A stretch of 64,000 bases of DNA from Sinotaia quadrata (taxonomy: Eukaryota; Mollusca; Gastropoda; Architaenioglossa; Viviparidae), in assembly GCA_028829895.1 (NCBI GenBank), contig CM054179.1, positions 73,733,663 through 73,797,662 of the forward strand, given 5' to 3'. The translations under genes were made by a program, and so were the position numbers. Of this stretch, positions 38,301 to 47,390 are shown one piece after another; the stretch's first letter is position 1; each line of letters starts with the position of its first letter. Below the pieces are notes generated by a model. The model was not told where the DNA came from and searched no databases. It saw nothing but the letters and a program-made list of their open reading frames with translations.

Positions 38301-41300
38301 TAATTTTCAAGCAGACAATTCAAATCATAGATCAAATCATAGATCAATAGCAAACATTTATGAAATATTTCTGAGTCCATTCTTTCTTTATCAGTCAGTT
38401 AACTTACCATACGCTAACAATCATCTTTATAACCAGTCAAATTATGTCAAAAATCAAAGTGATTAGAATAGAGACTTTCTTCAACAAAGTAACTTTCGGT
38501 CCAACCCAATTGAATGAATTTGTTACAAACAGGTATATGACTATTAATCAGAAAAACTACTCATCCAGTTGGGACTGGTTTATATTGCATCAACAAATTC
38601 TATCATATTCTTTACCTGAGTTGTGTACTCCAATTCTGACACGAAATAAATACCATCATAAGCAGAACAGGTCTGGTCAATTTGGCGTTTAACAATTTAT
38701 ATAACAATAAAGTTTAGAAACAAGGCTAGGCAAAGTTACTCCACCATAGTGTAATTCTGAGATGATCTGCATTTCAGTTAAGTATTTATATAAGTTAAGT
38801 ATTTATTTCTGTTTTAGTATATCACATATCTACTTATCAGAGACAATGAAATCAGAACATTTTATAGTTGTCTTTCATACTTTCCTCAAGATTTTTTAAG
38901 GACTACAACAGCAAAACTGACAGCAATAAATAAACAAACAATGGGGAAAGGTTATTGTTTAAGAGCTGTAAATTGTTTCTGTTTTGTCTTGCTGGAAATT
39001 TTAAAATTTGTTTCCTCTAGTTTTCAAAAAAAGGTCATTTGAAGTAATTTTAGTTATTTATTATGAAATTTAACCAATTATTTCTCTAGGTGTTTGTCAG
39101 AATACCTAAGTAAAATTTATTTCTTACTAACTTTTCATTCATCTAAAAAAAAGTTCTTTTTTAAAACACACCTGTCTTCAATTAACAAGTTGCGGCTCTC
39201 ATGATTTACAGATCATAAAGGGAAACAATTCTGCCTACACTACCTATGGTCTTGTTATACCCAAATCCCTAGTTGACCTTTGCTTTTCGTAAGAATATTT
39301 TCTAATGTAGCCCTTGTTAGTTTAGGTATTTGTGTGTGTGTGTGTAGCGTTTGTTCTGCCGTGCAGCAAAGTAGGTCATCGGCCGCTAGTTTGAATCACC
39401 CGGCGCGGTTTGCTAACAGCTATATAGTAATGTGTATGACTGTGCCGTTGAGTGCATATTTTTATTGTTTATGATCACTCCCTTTGTTTCAAATCGCGCG
39501 CTATATTGACGTTAGCTGTGTTAGAGTGCATGCTTTTATTGTTATATATTGCTTTAGGTAGTTAGTAAGTGAAGTTCATATAAATATATTTAGAAAGGAG
39601 AGAGTTTATATTTTTAATTAATGTATTTTTGTATGATGTATAATGTTATTGTATTTGTGTATTTTGCAATTTATGTGTGTGTGAATGCTTTTCCTGAAGC
39701 CCGCCAACACAGATTTTATTTTATTAAAGGTTTAATTTTTTAGATTATATGTATGAAAAGATTTGTATATTAAAGGATAATTAAAGTAGTTTTATTGTAT
39801 ATTTGAATTATTATGTAATTGTTAGGCATATAGCTATAATTGTTAGTTGAAAGCAAGTAAAGAAACACAAAAGTTATTTTTAGAAGCCTTTCCACACTAG
39901 ATTTTTATTTTTATAACTCGTGGGCTTCGGGGAGGGCCGCTCCTATAGGATATAATGAGCGTGTGTGGTTTGAGTGAGACTCTCGGCATTGGTAGCAGAA
40001 CTACTTTGAGTGTCTGCCTCTGAGTCATCCTTGGTCGTCTGTTGGCGGTGTGTCGCCTAAATAAAGATCCTATGAAAATGTAAAACACGTGTTGCGTGTT
40101 CTGCCTCTCTCCTGCTGTGGCTGCCGTAGCGGTATTGTCTGCTTGTCTGTCTTATCATCATCGTCATCGTTCATCCAGTCATCTCCTCGCATCCTAGAGT
40201 GACCCATATGACGAACAAATACAACACCACACTCGATCCATCCACAACAAAATGGCGCTGCGAGCAGGATGGGCCCAAAGGGTGCGAGGAATGGCCAAAC
40301 AACATTTTCTGGCTGGACAGACGGACGGCAGCCATTAACATCATAGCAGAGAGGGACGGCAGTGGCAGCCGACATGGCCCTGACAGCACACCGCATGGCA
40401 CTAACAACACGCCGACGACCATCCATTGCGGCACGACGGACGCCAACTTCATGGCAGAGAGGGACGGCAGAGGCAGCCGACATGGCCGTGACAGCACACC
40501 GCATGGCACTGACAAAACGCCGACGACCATCCATCGCGGCATGACGGACGCCAACTTCATGGCAGAGAGGGACGGCAGAGGCAGCCGACATGGCCGTGAC
40601 AGCACACAGCATGGCGCTGACAACACGCCGACGACCATCCTTCGTGGCATGACGGACGCCAGATATCACCAACAGCAGCAAAAAAAAAAACGGTCAGGAC
40701 AAGCTAAAGACGTATTTTTCACTCAACTACATAAATCACAAACTTTGTGCCCTTTGTTAAAAAGGTATGGACGGTATTAGACATTTTTTTTAGAAAGAAG
40801 AAGAATGGAACAACAAAAAATGTGTCACAAACATTTGCTTTATTTGAAAGACACAAAGTGACCTTTTTTTAGTGCTAGTACTTAGTGTAGATTTTAATTT
40901 TAATTTGTGTGTTTATGTGATTATTTTAGTTAGGCTAAAATGTGCAGCATTAGAAAGTTGTATTGAATATGATTAAGTTTTTTTTTTAAAAAAAAAGAAA
41001 GAATATATAGATATTTAGATGTTTTATTGAAATTGTGCTAAATTCGGGCGTGCATTTATTTTGCTGTGTGATGTTACTGAATAGGTATTGGAATGTAAGT
41101 TTTTGTGGCAATACCTATTTTGTTAAGTAAGAACTTATGTCCCATGTGGTAATACAGTTTGTAGTTGTATCTTTGTTTTAGAGTTTCGCTGGGTTAGGAA
41201 TTTGGAATTCCTTGGCTAGCCCTAGTTCATCACTGAGGTTTGGCAAAAGATAGTTTGCATCCTAGTGAGTGGTCTATGTGTTGCTAGCTTTAGTCAGGTC

Positions 41301-44300
41301 ACTGTGGACGCTGGCTGGAAAGTGTTTCTCTTGTTACGTGTTGTCGCGTCTGATTAGATGTGTAGCAAATATTTGTTTACCCATACTGTGTACTTGTAAG
41401 TAAGAGCGAATGGGCTGAGATGGGTGCACATGTGATGTTAAGTCTCTTTGTTTGTTGAATGTAGTACGATGATGCAAATAGCGTTATAGGAAATCTACGT
41501 GTACTGGAGCCAGGGTGCTCGGAAGGTATTTATTTTGGTTACTTTTTTGGTTCTTTTTTTGACAGCTGATATGCTGCAGTTTTGTTTAAATATTGCTCTC
41601 AAGGTAGGTGCACAAGAGGGGAGGAGCTTAAAAGCACCCTGCTTGTCTGCACTGGCGTCAAGCCCCTTGAGGTTTGCAATATAGGTTTTAAAGGAGCAGG
41701 AGGAAGCTCCAGGAAAGTTTTAGTGAGTTCAGTTGACAGCTGTTATGCTGTAGTGATTTTGTGAGTATTATACATTGCCCCTAGAGGTTATGTAGCAGTG
41801 AGGGGAGGAGCTTAAAAGCAACCCCATTGTTCTACATTGTGCGTAAAGCAACTCTGGTTTAGCAGATGTGATCAGAAGTCTCGGTAGTGGTATAAAGCAT
41901 TGGATGGACAGAATTCAAAAGTAACCATAGAACATTTCTTGTATTTAGAGGTTTCCATTTGAGATTGTTAAAGTGGTACTACTTTCGTATGTTAGCGATT
42001 TGTTTGTTGATTTTTTGTTCTAGACCTTCGAATCATGGAGGACCATGATTATTTTTAGTAGGGGGGAATAATGTAGCCCTTGTTAGTTTAGGTATTTGTG
42101 TGTGTGTGTAGTGTTTGTTCTGCCGTGCAGCAAAGTAGGTCATCGGCCGCTAGTTTGAATCACCCGGCGCGGTTTGCTAACAGCTATATAGTAATGTGTA
42201 TGACTGTGCCATTGAGTGCGTATTTTTATTGTTTATGATCACTCCCTTTGTTTTAAAGCGCGCGCTATATTGACGTTAGCTGTGTTAGAGTGCATGCTTT
42301 TATTGTTATATATTGCTTTAGGTAGTTAGTAAGTGAAGTTCATATAAATATATTTAGAAAGGAGAGAGTTTATATTTTTAATTGATGTATTTTTGTATGA
42401 TGTATAATGTTATTGTATTTGTGTATTTTGCAATTTATGTGTGTGTGAATGCTTTTCCTGAAGCCCGCCAACACAGATTTTATTTTATTAAAGGTTTAAT
42501 TTTTTAGATTATATGTATGAAAAGATTTGTATATTAAAGGATAATTAAAGTAGTTTTATTGTATATTTGAATTATTATGTAATTGTTAGGCATATAGCTA
42601 TAATTGTTAGTTGAAAGCAAGTAAAGAAACACAAAAGTTATTTTTAGAAGCCTTTCCACACTAGATTTTTATTTTTATAACTCGTGGGCTTCGGGGAGGG
42701 CCGCTCCTATAGGATATAATGAGCGTGTGTGGTTTGAGTGAGACTCACACTTCGCATCGGACCACCGACGGAGAAGCACGCAGGAAATTACTATGGAAAA
42801 ACGTACCACCCGCTCTACCATCAACACTTCTACCCTGCCTTTCTCAGACCGGGAAGAGCAAGCCAAATTACAAAATCACCACCTGTGCAGAGTTGTAGAA
42901 GTATATGATGAGGAGGTGCGTGCCCACCGCCGCATAAATCTTGTACATTACTGCCTCCATATCAATACAGGCAACGAGAAAGTCAATAGAGCATACAGGT
43001 ATTTACTGCGCTTTGTATTCGAACAAGCAAGTGAGGTAGGCGTGCGTGAGGCCTACACAATTTTCAAGAATTGGCACCTCATCAAAATAGAGGATAAGAA
43101 ATCTACATGTGCTGACAACGAAACACAAACGTCCACCAACACGACTGACCAAGAAAGTAACACGCACATCGTGTGGAAAATTCCACCAACCACAAAAGTC
43201 AACGCCACACAGACATCGACTGGAAAAATTAACACCAAAGTGGCATTTTCCCAGACACCAACTCCAGCGTCGGAAGAAAAGAAAACGCAAACGCAAAGGA
43301 CTACAAGTGAGGAAAAAAAAACCCAAACAGAGACAAAGAAGAAAAATGAAAAACCTCATAAAGCCGCTAATACACAGACTACCAACATCGAGACGAAGGA
43401 AAAAAAAAATCCAAACGACAAACGTCCACATGAACGAACCTCAACAATCCAACGAATTTGATAACCTACTGGACCAGGTTTCAAGGGAACTCGAGGCCGT
43501 GCCCCTCTCACCCATACCAGCGACGCCGCCTCGACCACCAACAACGGCGACAACTACAACAGCATCAACAACAGAATGCCAGCCCACACCACCAACACCA
43601 ACACCAACAAAACAGGGCGAAAGGAAAAAAAGACGGCGCCCGCCACCACATATTCGGAGGCAACAACAGTGCCCTCGACAACAACCTCAACAACATCGCG
43701 GACAACAACAACAGGGGCAGTACCAGGAACAACATTACCCCTCTTGGGGTTATTTTAACCATCCAATGGCTGATTTAATCCAACTGCTACTCGACCGTCT
43801 GTACTGGCCGCCAGCGCCCACCTTCAGGCATCCCAACGGACACCGGGGACAGCCACAACAACAACAACGACGCCGCCAGCGCCCACAGGCAAGCAGCCCA
43901 ACGGACACCGGGGACAGCCACTCCAACAACAACGACGCCACCAGTGAAGAGACCGGGAAGTCGAACAACCCGGGCACATGTACACACTGGATATAGATCT
44001 GGTGTGTTACTAGCCTGGGCTCTGTAAGACACCCCCCCCCCTCACCATAACACCAGAAACGGCAACAACATCAGAGCCACTGCCAGGAACAACAATAACA
44101 TCGACTTCAACCCACGGATCACCGGGTTTGGAGTCCGCCTTTGCCGGCCAGACATGTTTTTCTCAACGGGCACACGCAGCAGCAGAAAGGCACCCCCTCC
44201 CTCTCCCCCCCCCTCTCCAAACGCGAAAGCGGCGGAAGCCGGAAGCGTTCCCCACATTAACAACAACATGAGTGAGACTCTCGGCATTGGTAGCAGAACT

Positions 44301-45089
44301 ACTTTGAGTGTCTGCCTCTGAATCATCCTTGGTCGTCTGTTGGCGGTGTGTCGCCTAAATAAAGATCCTATGAAAATGTAAAACACGTGTTGCGTGTTCT
44401 GCCTCTCTCTGCTGTGGCTGCCGTAGCGGTATTGTCTGCTTGTCTGTCTTATCATCATCGTCATCGTTCATCCAGTCATCTCCTCGCATCCTAGAGTGAC
44501 CCATATGACGAACAAATACAACACCACACTCGATCCATCCACAACACTAAGAAATTGTCAGATTCTTACCAGGACAGACTTAGAGCACTTTTTATCTATC
44601 TTTATGGATACAATTTCAAGTTTTCACTTCCTTGGTTCCTCAACAATCATACTTTACCATTTTGATTTTTTTCTCTACCAAGGGGAGAGCATGTAGTTTC
44701 CATTTCCTTCTAAGATTTGAATTAATTGACATGCAAATCACAAGCTAGCTTTGACTGGGTAGATAAGTATCATTTCAGAGTAGGGTTGGTCCATTCATTG
44801 ATCTTAAGACCTATGACATGTAAACTGTATAACATCCTTATAGTAATACTGAGCATTAGGAAAAATAGGCTACAGGAATGAGTTTTTGTTATTTTCAACA
44901 GCAAACTGTTAAATTGAAAACTTTTAAACTAAATTGCTTTTATTCATTGCATATTTATTTTTTTGTGTTTAGAATTTATATCAGTCCATTCATAATTTTG
45001 ATATTTATTATTTGTTCTGTTTTTAGGCTTTGAGTGAGCCCACCTTCTCTGTGGCTTATGCAAACATGTGCAAAAGCATGATAGCGCTA
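28257..45089 (+). CDS. candidate TRIM-eIF4G fusion gene, 5' part (3' end outside window or beyond the transposon cluster)
   Basis: Exons 28257-29342 (RING, B-box 1, B-box 2, coiled coil), 31090-31242, 31589-31967, 32126-32262, 36089 or 36115-36219, 37623-37760 and 45027-45089 lie in order on one strand. Phases match at each join, except that the 36089 start would need one more exon (36115 joins directly). Domains in order: C3HC4 RING (about 13-52), B-boxes (about 96-132 and 153-184), coiled coil (about 190-300), nine 9-residue repeats (about 436-516), eIF4E-binding motif Y553-L558-I559, then the MIF4G start with 'FSVAYANMC'. In eIF4G, MIF4G binds eIF4A and the Y-x4-L motif binds eIF4E. A RING suggests ubiquitin ligase activity (inference). 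The alternative is a TRIM gene followed by a separate eIF4G gene with an unseen first exon. Confidence 0.6.
29343..31089 (+). other. intron of the candidate fusion gene
   Basis: Donor gtgagt at 29343; best in-phase acceptor 'cattttacaaag' at 31089. Contains a (CA)n tract at about 29812-29892, a roughly 50-bp tandem repeat at 30180-30320 and a (TA)n tract at 30829-30854. Confidence 0.6.
30180..30320 (+). repeat. tandem repeat, about 50 bp, 3 copies
   Basis: Units share 'ttactattataatctaatga' followed by 'agtttt' and 'tttcttgca'. Intronic. Confidence 0.9.
31090..31242 (+). CDS. linker exon of the candidate fusion gene
   Basis: Acceptor at 31089 and donor gttagt at 31243 give 51 codons, phase 0 on both sides. 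It joins in frame with the TRIM exon and with the next exon. Polar, acidic sequence ('SPEVELDETMAQINTANS') with no known domain. An acceptor at 31060 would meet a stop at once in the joined frame, which favours 31089. Confidence 0.6.
31589..31967 (+). CDS. exon with nine 9-residue repeats
   Basis: Acceptor 'tattgatccag' at 31578-31588, phase 0; ends with one base of a Gly codon at a GC donor (AAG|GCAAGT, 31968). A basic start ('KRKKRSGRRNAKAKPLK') may be a nuclear-localisation or RNA-binding patch. It is followed by nine copies of a nonapeptide of the type KCDKSEPLE (31655-31897). The repeats are charged, Cys-containing and probably unstructured. Not recognised as a known domain. Confidence 0.75.
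31655..31897 (+). repeat. coding minisatellite, 27 bp x 9
   Basis: Nine in-frame 27-bp units without indels. Consensus peptide K-C-[DE]-[KTI]-S-E-[PL]-L-E. The last units differ by only a few bases, the first two differ more. Confidence 0.95.
31968..32125 (+). other. short intron with a GC donor (GC-AG type)
   Basis: Donor AAG|GCAAGT at 31968 and acceptor 'cacttttacag' at 32115-32125; 158 bp. GC donors are a known minority class that keeps an otherwise perfect consensus, as here. Confidence 0.72.
32126..32262 (+). CDS. eIF4G: eIF4E-binding exon of the eIF4G-like gene
   Basis: Completes the Gly codon split at 31967 and ends in phase 0 before donor gtgaga at 32263. 'KRQYDRDFLI' contains the canonical eIF4E-binding motif Y-x4-L-hydrophobic and closely resembles the eIF4G version (K-x-Y-x-R-E-F-L-L). 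The following 'CIWPAYLEKVPELDLNKI' aligns with the region after the motif in eIF4G. Confidence 0.85.
32935..33135 (+). repeat. tandem repeat, about 34 bp, 6 copies
   Basis: Units share 'gttaactgaggacttactgt' and 'aacttctttt', with drift. Confidence 0.88.
33661..34512 (+). repeat. minisatellite of 23-28 bp units with a 212-bp higher-order repeat
   Basis: Basic unit 'catggtgtgcaaaagaacaa' plus 'aggaa..tg'. A block containing 'tatagtgtgcaaaagagc' starts at 33799 and again at 34011, a 212-bp higher-order period. The units have no stops in several frames, which explains the long but meaningless Lys- or Phe/His-rich open frames on both strands. Confidence 0.95.
34513..36088 (+). other. intron remainder, no exon supported
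   Basis: A possible 20-bp micro-exon at about 35744-35763 has splice-like ends but the wrong length to fix the phase, so I do not call it. Confidence 0.45.
36089..36219 (+). CDS. eIF4G: eIF4G-like exon before MIF4G
   Basis: Donor gttagt at 36220, phase 0. In the open frame it encodes 'LSVHLHKAENPYKP', matching the eIF4G block 'VKLHKAENAWKP' just before MIF4G. The start is uncertain: acceptor gtggacag (exon from 36089, needing a preceding phase-1 exon) or ttcag (exon from 36115, joining 32262 directly in phase 0). The upstream acceptor has the better pyrimidine tract. Confidence 0.75.
36220..37622 (+). other. intron with degenerate repeats
   Basis: Contains a second copy of a short sequence from the intron after 32262 (36786-36842), a degenerate series of about 25-bp 'ctaattgattggctgtacta' type units (36840-37190) and a clean tandem repeat (37201-37445). 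Confidence 0.7.
37201..37445 (+). repeat. tandem repeat, 46-50 bp, 5 copies
   Basis: Units begin 'ctaattattggccatgctaa' and end 'gctaaatgggcattgta'. Confidence 0.93.
37623..37760 (+). CDS. eIF4G: eIF4G-like exon: start of MIF4G
   Basis: Acceptor tactttcag at 37614-37622 and donor gtacat at 37761; 46 codons, phase 0. 'TLYRQFRAILNKLTRMKF' matches the first MIF4G helix of eIF4G ('ELFRKVRSILNKLTPQ'), and 'YTEERMQGITHLLYEK' matches 'DTEERLKGVIDLIFEK'. The donor is weaker than its neighbours. Confidence 0.9.
38205..38745 (+). repeat. dispersed repeat, copy 2 (internally deleted)
   Basis: Shares its start ('ctaattacaagtgatgagaa') and its last 400 bp with 17160-18740, including 'tttctgagtccattctttct' and 'caatttatataacaataaag'. 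Confidence 0.6.
39306..40249 (+). repeat. 5' LTR (944 bp)
   Basis: TG...CA ends. Matches 42072-42745 plus 44280-44546 nearly base for base, differing by a few substitutions and a TG-repeat length change. Contains AATAAA ('ctaaataaagatcc') at about 40057. Confidence 0.92.
40253..40270 (+). other. primer-binding site
   Basis: TGGCGCTGCGAGCAGGAT, three bases after the 5' LTR. Same type as the site at 20643. The matching tRNA cannot be named without a search. Confidence 0.7.
40343..40666 (+). repeat. 108 bp x 3 tandem repeat inside the LTR element
   Basis: 'gcagagagggacggcag' starts at 40346, 40454 and 40562, exactly 108 bp apart. Open in one + frame as a 36-residue repeat ('MAERDGRGSRHGRDSTPHGT' and so on) within a 193-codon frame (40199-40780). 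This is 5' leader position; the peptide has no gag motif, so coding is doubtful. Confidence 0.9.
40781..42055 (+). other. LTR element interior, no gene seen
   Basis: No retroviral-type domain in any frame. A repeated phrase ('gaggggaggagcttaaaagc') occurs at about 41610 and 41800, and 'tgacagctgatatgctgcag' / 'tgacagctgttatgctgtag' at about 41561 and 41732, showing an internal duplication of roughly 170-190 bp. Confidence 0.65.
42056..42069 (+). other. polypurine tract
   Basis: 'tagtaggggggaa' immediately before the 3' LTR; expected site for plus-strand priming. Confidence 0.7.
42793..43996 (+). pseudogene. element N ORF, frameshifted copy
   Basis: Starts 'MEKRTTRST'. A run of ten A at 43400-43409, where the intact copy (62342-63544, minus) has nine, shifts the frame; the product ends at 43461. 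The rest of the same protein continues in another frame to 43996 ('...NPGTCTHWI'). Family not recognised: about 110 N-terminal residues look globular, then Thr/Lys/Gln-rich and Pro/Gln/Arg-rich low-complexity sequence. Confidence 0.8.
44222..44268 (+). other. shared 3'-tail motif (element N)
   Basis: 'cgcgaaagcggcggaagccg' then 'gaagcgttccccacattaac'. CGGC-GGAA-GCCG can form a small hairpin. The same motif ends the LINEs (52027, 59224) and appears inverted at about 60930-60965 and 62070-62120. Confidence 0.85.
45027..45089 (+). CDS. eIF4G: eIF4G-like exon: MIF4G
   Basis: Acceptor tgtttttag at 45018-45026 and donor gtaagt at 45090; 21 codons in phase 0. 'LSEPTFSVAYANMCKSMIAL' is the most diagnostic MIF4G block of eIF4G ('EPNFSVAYANMCRCLMAL'). 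This is the last exon seen; the rest of MIF4G must lie beyond the transposon cluster or outside the window. Confidence 0.94.
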
Positions 45090-45641
45090 GTAAGTGATTA
45101 ATTTTATTCATTTAAATTTTTTAAAAATTCTGTATCTAGGAAAAAAGATCTAAATTCCAACATCTAGAATTGACTTAGTAGAATAATCCTGCCAATATTT
45201 ATAGATATGTTAATTTCATTTACTTCAAAAATTGCTGCCAGCTTGAATAACTCTTTATCTTGTACATCGTACTCTTGATTATCAAAGCTAATGGATGGGA
45301 GCCTAGAGGGGATGCACAGATAATTGAAAAACACATAATGTGAACTTTATATTTCATTGCGTTTTATGGATATATGTAAAGCAATTTTTTAGTTCTATCT
45401 TCAATAGCTCTTATATTATTTAATCAGATAAATATTCATACATATGCAGTTCATGATTTTATGAACTAAATTTTATGTGTATATATTTTATAGTGCATAA
45501 TTTTATTAATCAATAAACTAAAGAAAAAATCTTGCACAAATAATCCACACTCGGATAATCAACAGTACACTGTAACTCACACGGGTTTTGCAGAAAATGA
45601 CTTTTTTCAATTATCCAATCTCTTTCAAATTTTTTTACATG
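45090..45641 (+). other. intron sequence before the transposon cluster
   Basis: AT-rich, no exon seen. Confidence 0.6.
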
Positions 45642-46328
45642 TGTAGCCCGTGTTAGTTTAGGTATTTGTGTCATCATCGTGTATGTATGTGTATAGTCGC
45701 ATCCCCACGCTCTGCAGCAAAGTAGGTCATCGGCCGCTAGGTGAATCACGCGTCGCGGTCTGCAAACAGGTATATAGTAATGTGTATGACTGTGCCATTG
45801 AGTGCGTATTTTTATTGTTTATGATCACTCCCTTTATTTTAAAGTGCGTGCTATATTGATACTAGCTGTGTTAGAGTGCGTGCCTTTACTGTTATATATT
45901 GTTTTAGGTAGTTAGTGAGTGAAGTTAATATTTATATATTTAGAAAGGAGATAGTTTATATTTTTAATTGATGTATTTTTGTATGATGTATAATGTTATT
46001 GTATTTGTGTATTTTGCAATTTATGTGTGTGTGAATGCTTTTTCTGAAGCCCGCCAACACAGATTTTATTTTATTAAAGGTTTAATTCTTCCGATTATAT
46101 ATATAAAAAGATTGGTATATTAAAGTATAATTAAAGTAGTTTCACTGTATATTTGAATTATTATGTAATTGTTAGGCATATAGCTATAATTGTTAGTTGA
46201 AAGCAAGTAAAGAAACACAAAAGTTATTTTTAGAAGCCTTTTCACACTAGATTTTCATTTTCATAACCCGTGGGCTTCGGGGAGGGCCGCTCCTATGGGA
46301 TATAATGAGCGTGTGTGGTTTGAGTGAG
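45642..46328 (+). mobile_element. second LTR of the same family, interrupted
   Basis: Starts TGTAGCCCGTG and follows the 39306 LTR for about 687 bp with noticeably more substitutions, so it is an older or different copy. Homology stops at 'ggtttgagtgag', the same place where element N entered the other LTR. The missing end is not found again in the window. Confidence 0.85.
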
Positions 46329-47390
46329 TACTTTTTTTTTTTCATTCGAGGAGCAGCATCGCAGCCAGACGGACGCATTTTTCGGAACGGTCGCCATCAG
46401 CTTTTCGGTCAATTTTTATCACGCGCGCGCGGTTTGTATTCAATTCGATATCACCTACATGTTCATTGTCATTCTCATAATCATTTCATATTTCACATCC
46501 ATTTTTTCACCTTTCCTCATCACGTTTGCTTGGCTCGGTGAGGGTTTTCAGTTCTTTTTTAGGACTTTTACCTCGACCGGGTCTGTTAGGTCACTTAACC
46601 AGCACGCACCTTCCCTTCTAGAATTCGCAGCCGACTTTCGAGAACAACCAGAACAACGCATCTTCAGCTTCAGTGCGAGAGCTCTGGGGGCCGCACTCCT
46701 AAAACACAGAAGTACCTAGACTTTTTTTTCTTTCTTCCATCATCGACTCTAGAGCAACAAAAGTTAAACCGTGAGTAAAACATTTTGACTTTCTCTGAGC
46801 TCTTGTGGACGGACTGTGTATAAGGAGGACATCGTAATAAATAAATTTAAATAAAAGGGAAAGAATATTAAAAAGTATTTTAAAATAGAATTATTCTTCG
46901 CAGAAGTAAAAATATTTTTTTTTTTTTTTTTTAAAAAGTGTGTAATTTAGGGGGGAGCGAAATACAGATAAAGATAAAGAATTTATTATAAATTTTATAA
47001 CCTAAATTTTAATGTTGTTTTTTTTTTTTAGAACTAAACTAACATTGGAAAAGAAAAGAACCCTTTAAAAATAATTTTTACATACGAGGGAGCCCAAGTA
47101 TTCCAAATAAATTTTTAGTCAAGTTTTGTTAATTTTTTTTTTTTCCCCCCAAAATTTAAAAGAATTTTATATAAAAGGAAACATTCTTAAATAAAATATA
47201 GTTTGATCATTTGGGGGAGAGTTAAATAGTATAAAGCAGTGTTATACAAACCGTATAAACCTTATATTTTTTATCGGGGGAGGGACGCTTTAAAGGAGAA
47301 TTTGTATGCAAACTTAATATATCGTTATATGTATTGATGAGAGGAAAATGCTTCCATTGTAGTTATCTTAAGTCCGTTAAAGGGACCGGT
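46329..47390 (+). mobile_element. unclassified retroelement segment, left copy
   Basis: Begins with a T-run and 'cattcgaggagcagcatcgc'. Part of it (about 46757-47262) is repeated at 61553-62066 in the same orientation. Probably the 5' region of another element into which LINE A was placed. A 131-codon frame (46324-46719) is open but has no recognisable domain. Confidence 0.55.

Larger units (their letters stand above)
42746..44268 (+). mobile_element. element N, 5'-truncated copy inserted in the 3' LTR
   Basis: Flanked by an 11-12 bp target duplication (TGAGTGAGACT, possibly one base more). It starts CACTTCGCATCGG and ends '...gccggaagcgttccccacat' then 'taacaacaacat'. A variable duplication, 5' truncation and an (AAC)-type tail are the signs of target-primed LINE-type insertion. 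It has no reverse transcriptase, but its tail is that of the LINEs at 47-59 kb. Confidence 0.85.
39306..44546 (+). mobile_element. non-autonomous LTR retrotransposon (complete ends, no pol)
   Basis: 5' LTR 39306-40249 and 3' LTR 42072-44546, the latter split by a later insertion. Both LTRs start TGTAGCCC and end CACAACA, and the element is flanked by a 4-bp duplication CTAA (39302-39305 and 44547-44550). PBS at 40253, polypurine tract at 42056-42069. The interior of about 1.8 kb has no protease, RT, RNase H or integrase, so it must have been mobilised by a related autonomous element. It is a LARD/TRIM-type LTR element; superfamily unproven, the 4-bp duplication suits Ty3/gypsy. Confidence 0.88.
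42072..44546 (+). repeat. 3' LTR, split by element N
   Basis: LTR sequence at 42072-42745 and 44269-44546. The gap is a nested insertion flanked by duplicated TGAGTGAGACT (42735-42745 and 44269-44279). Confidence 0.92.
37761..45026 (+). other. MIF4G intron carrying transposon insertions
   Basis: Bounded by exons that join in phase 0. It contains dispersed repeat copy 2 (38205-38745) and an LTR element with a nested insertion (39306-44546). Elsewhere AT-rich with no gene. Confidence 0.8.

Noticed and set aside
40070..40681. 203-codon and 159-codon minus-strand frames and overlapping + strand frames in the LTR element
   Set aside because: All arise from the 3 x 108-bp GC-rich repeat; none shows a known domain. 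Only the repeat itself is reported.
46324..46719. 131-codon + strand frame after the broken LTR
   Set aside because: It starts inside LTR sequence, runs through a T-run, and has no recognisable domain; hydrophobic composition follows from T-rich sequence.
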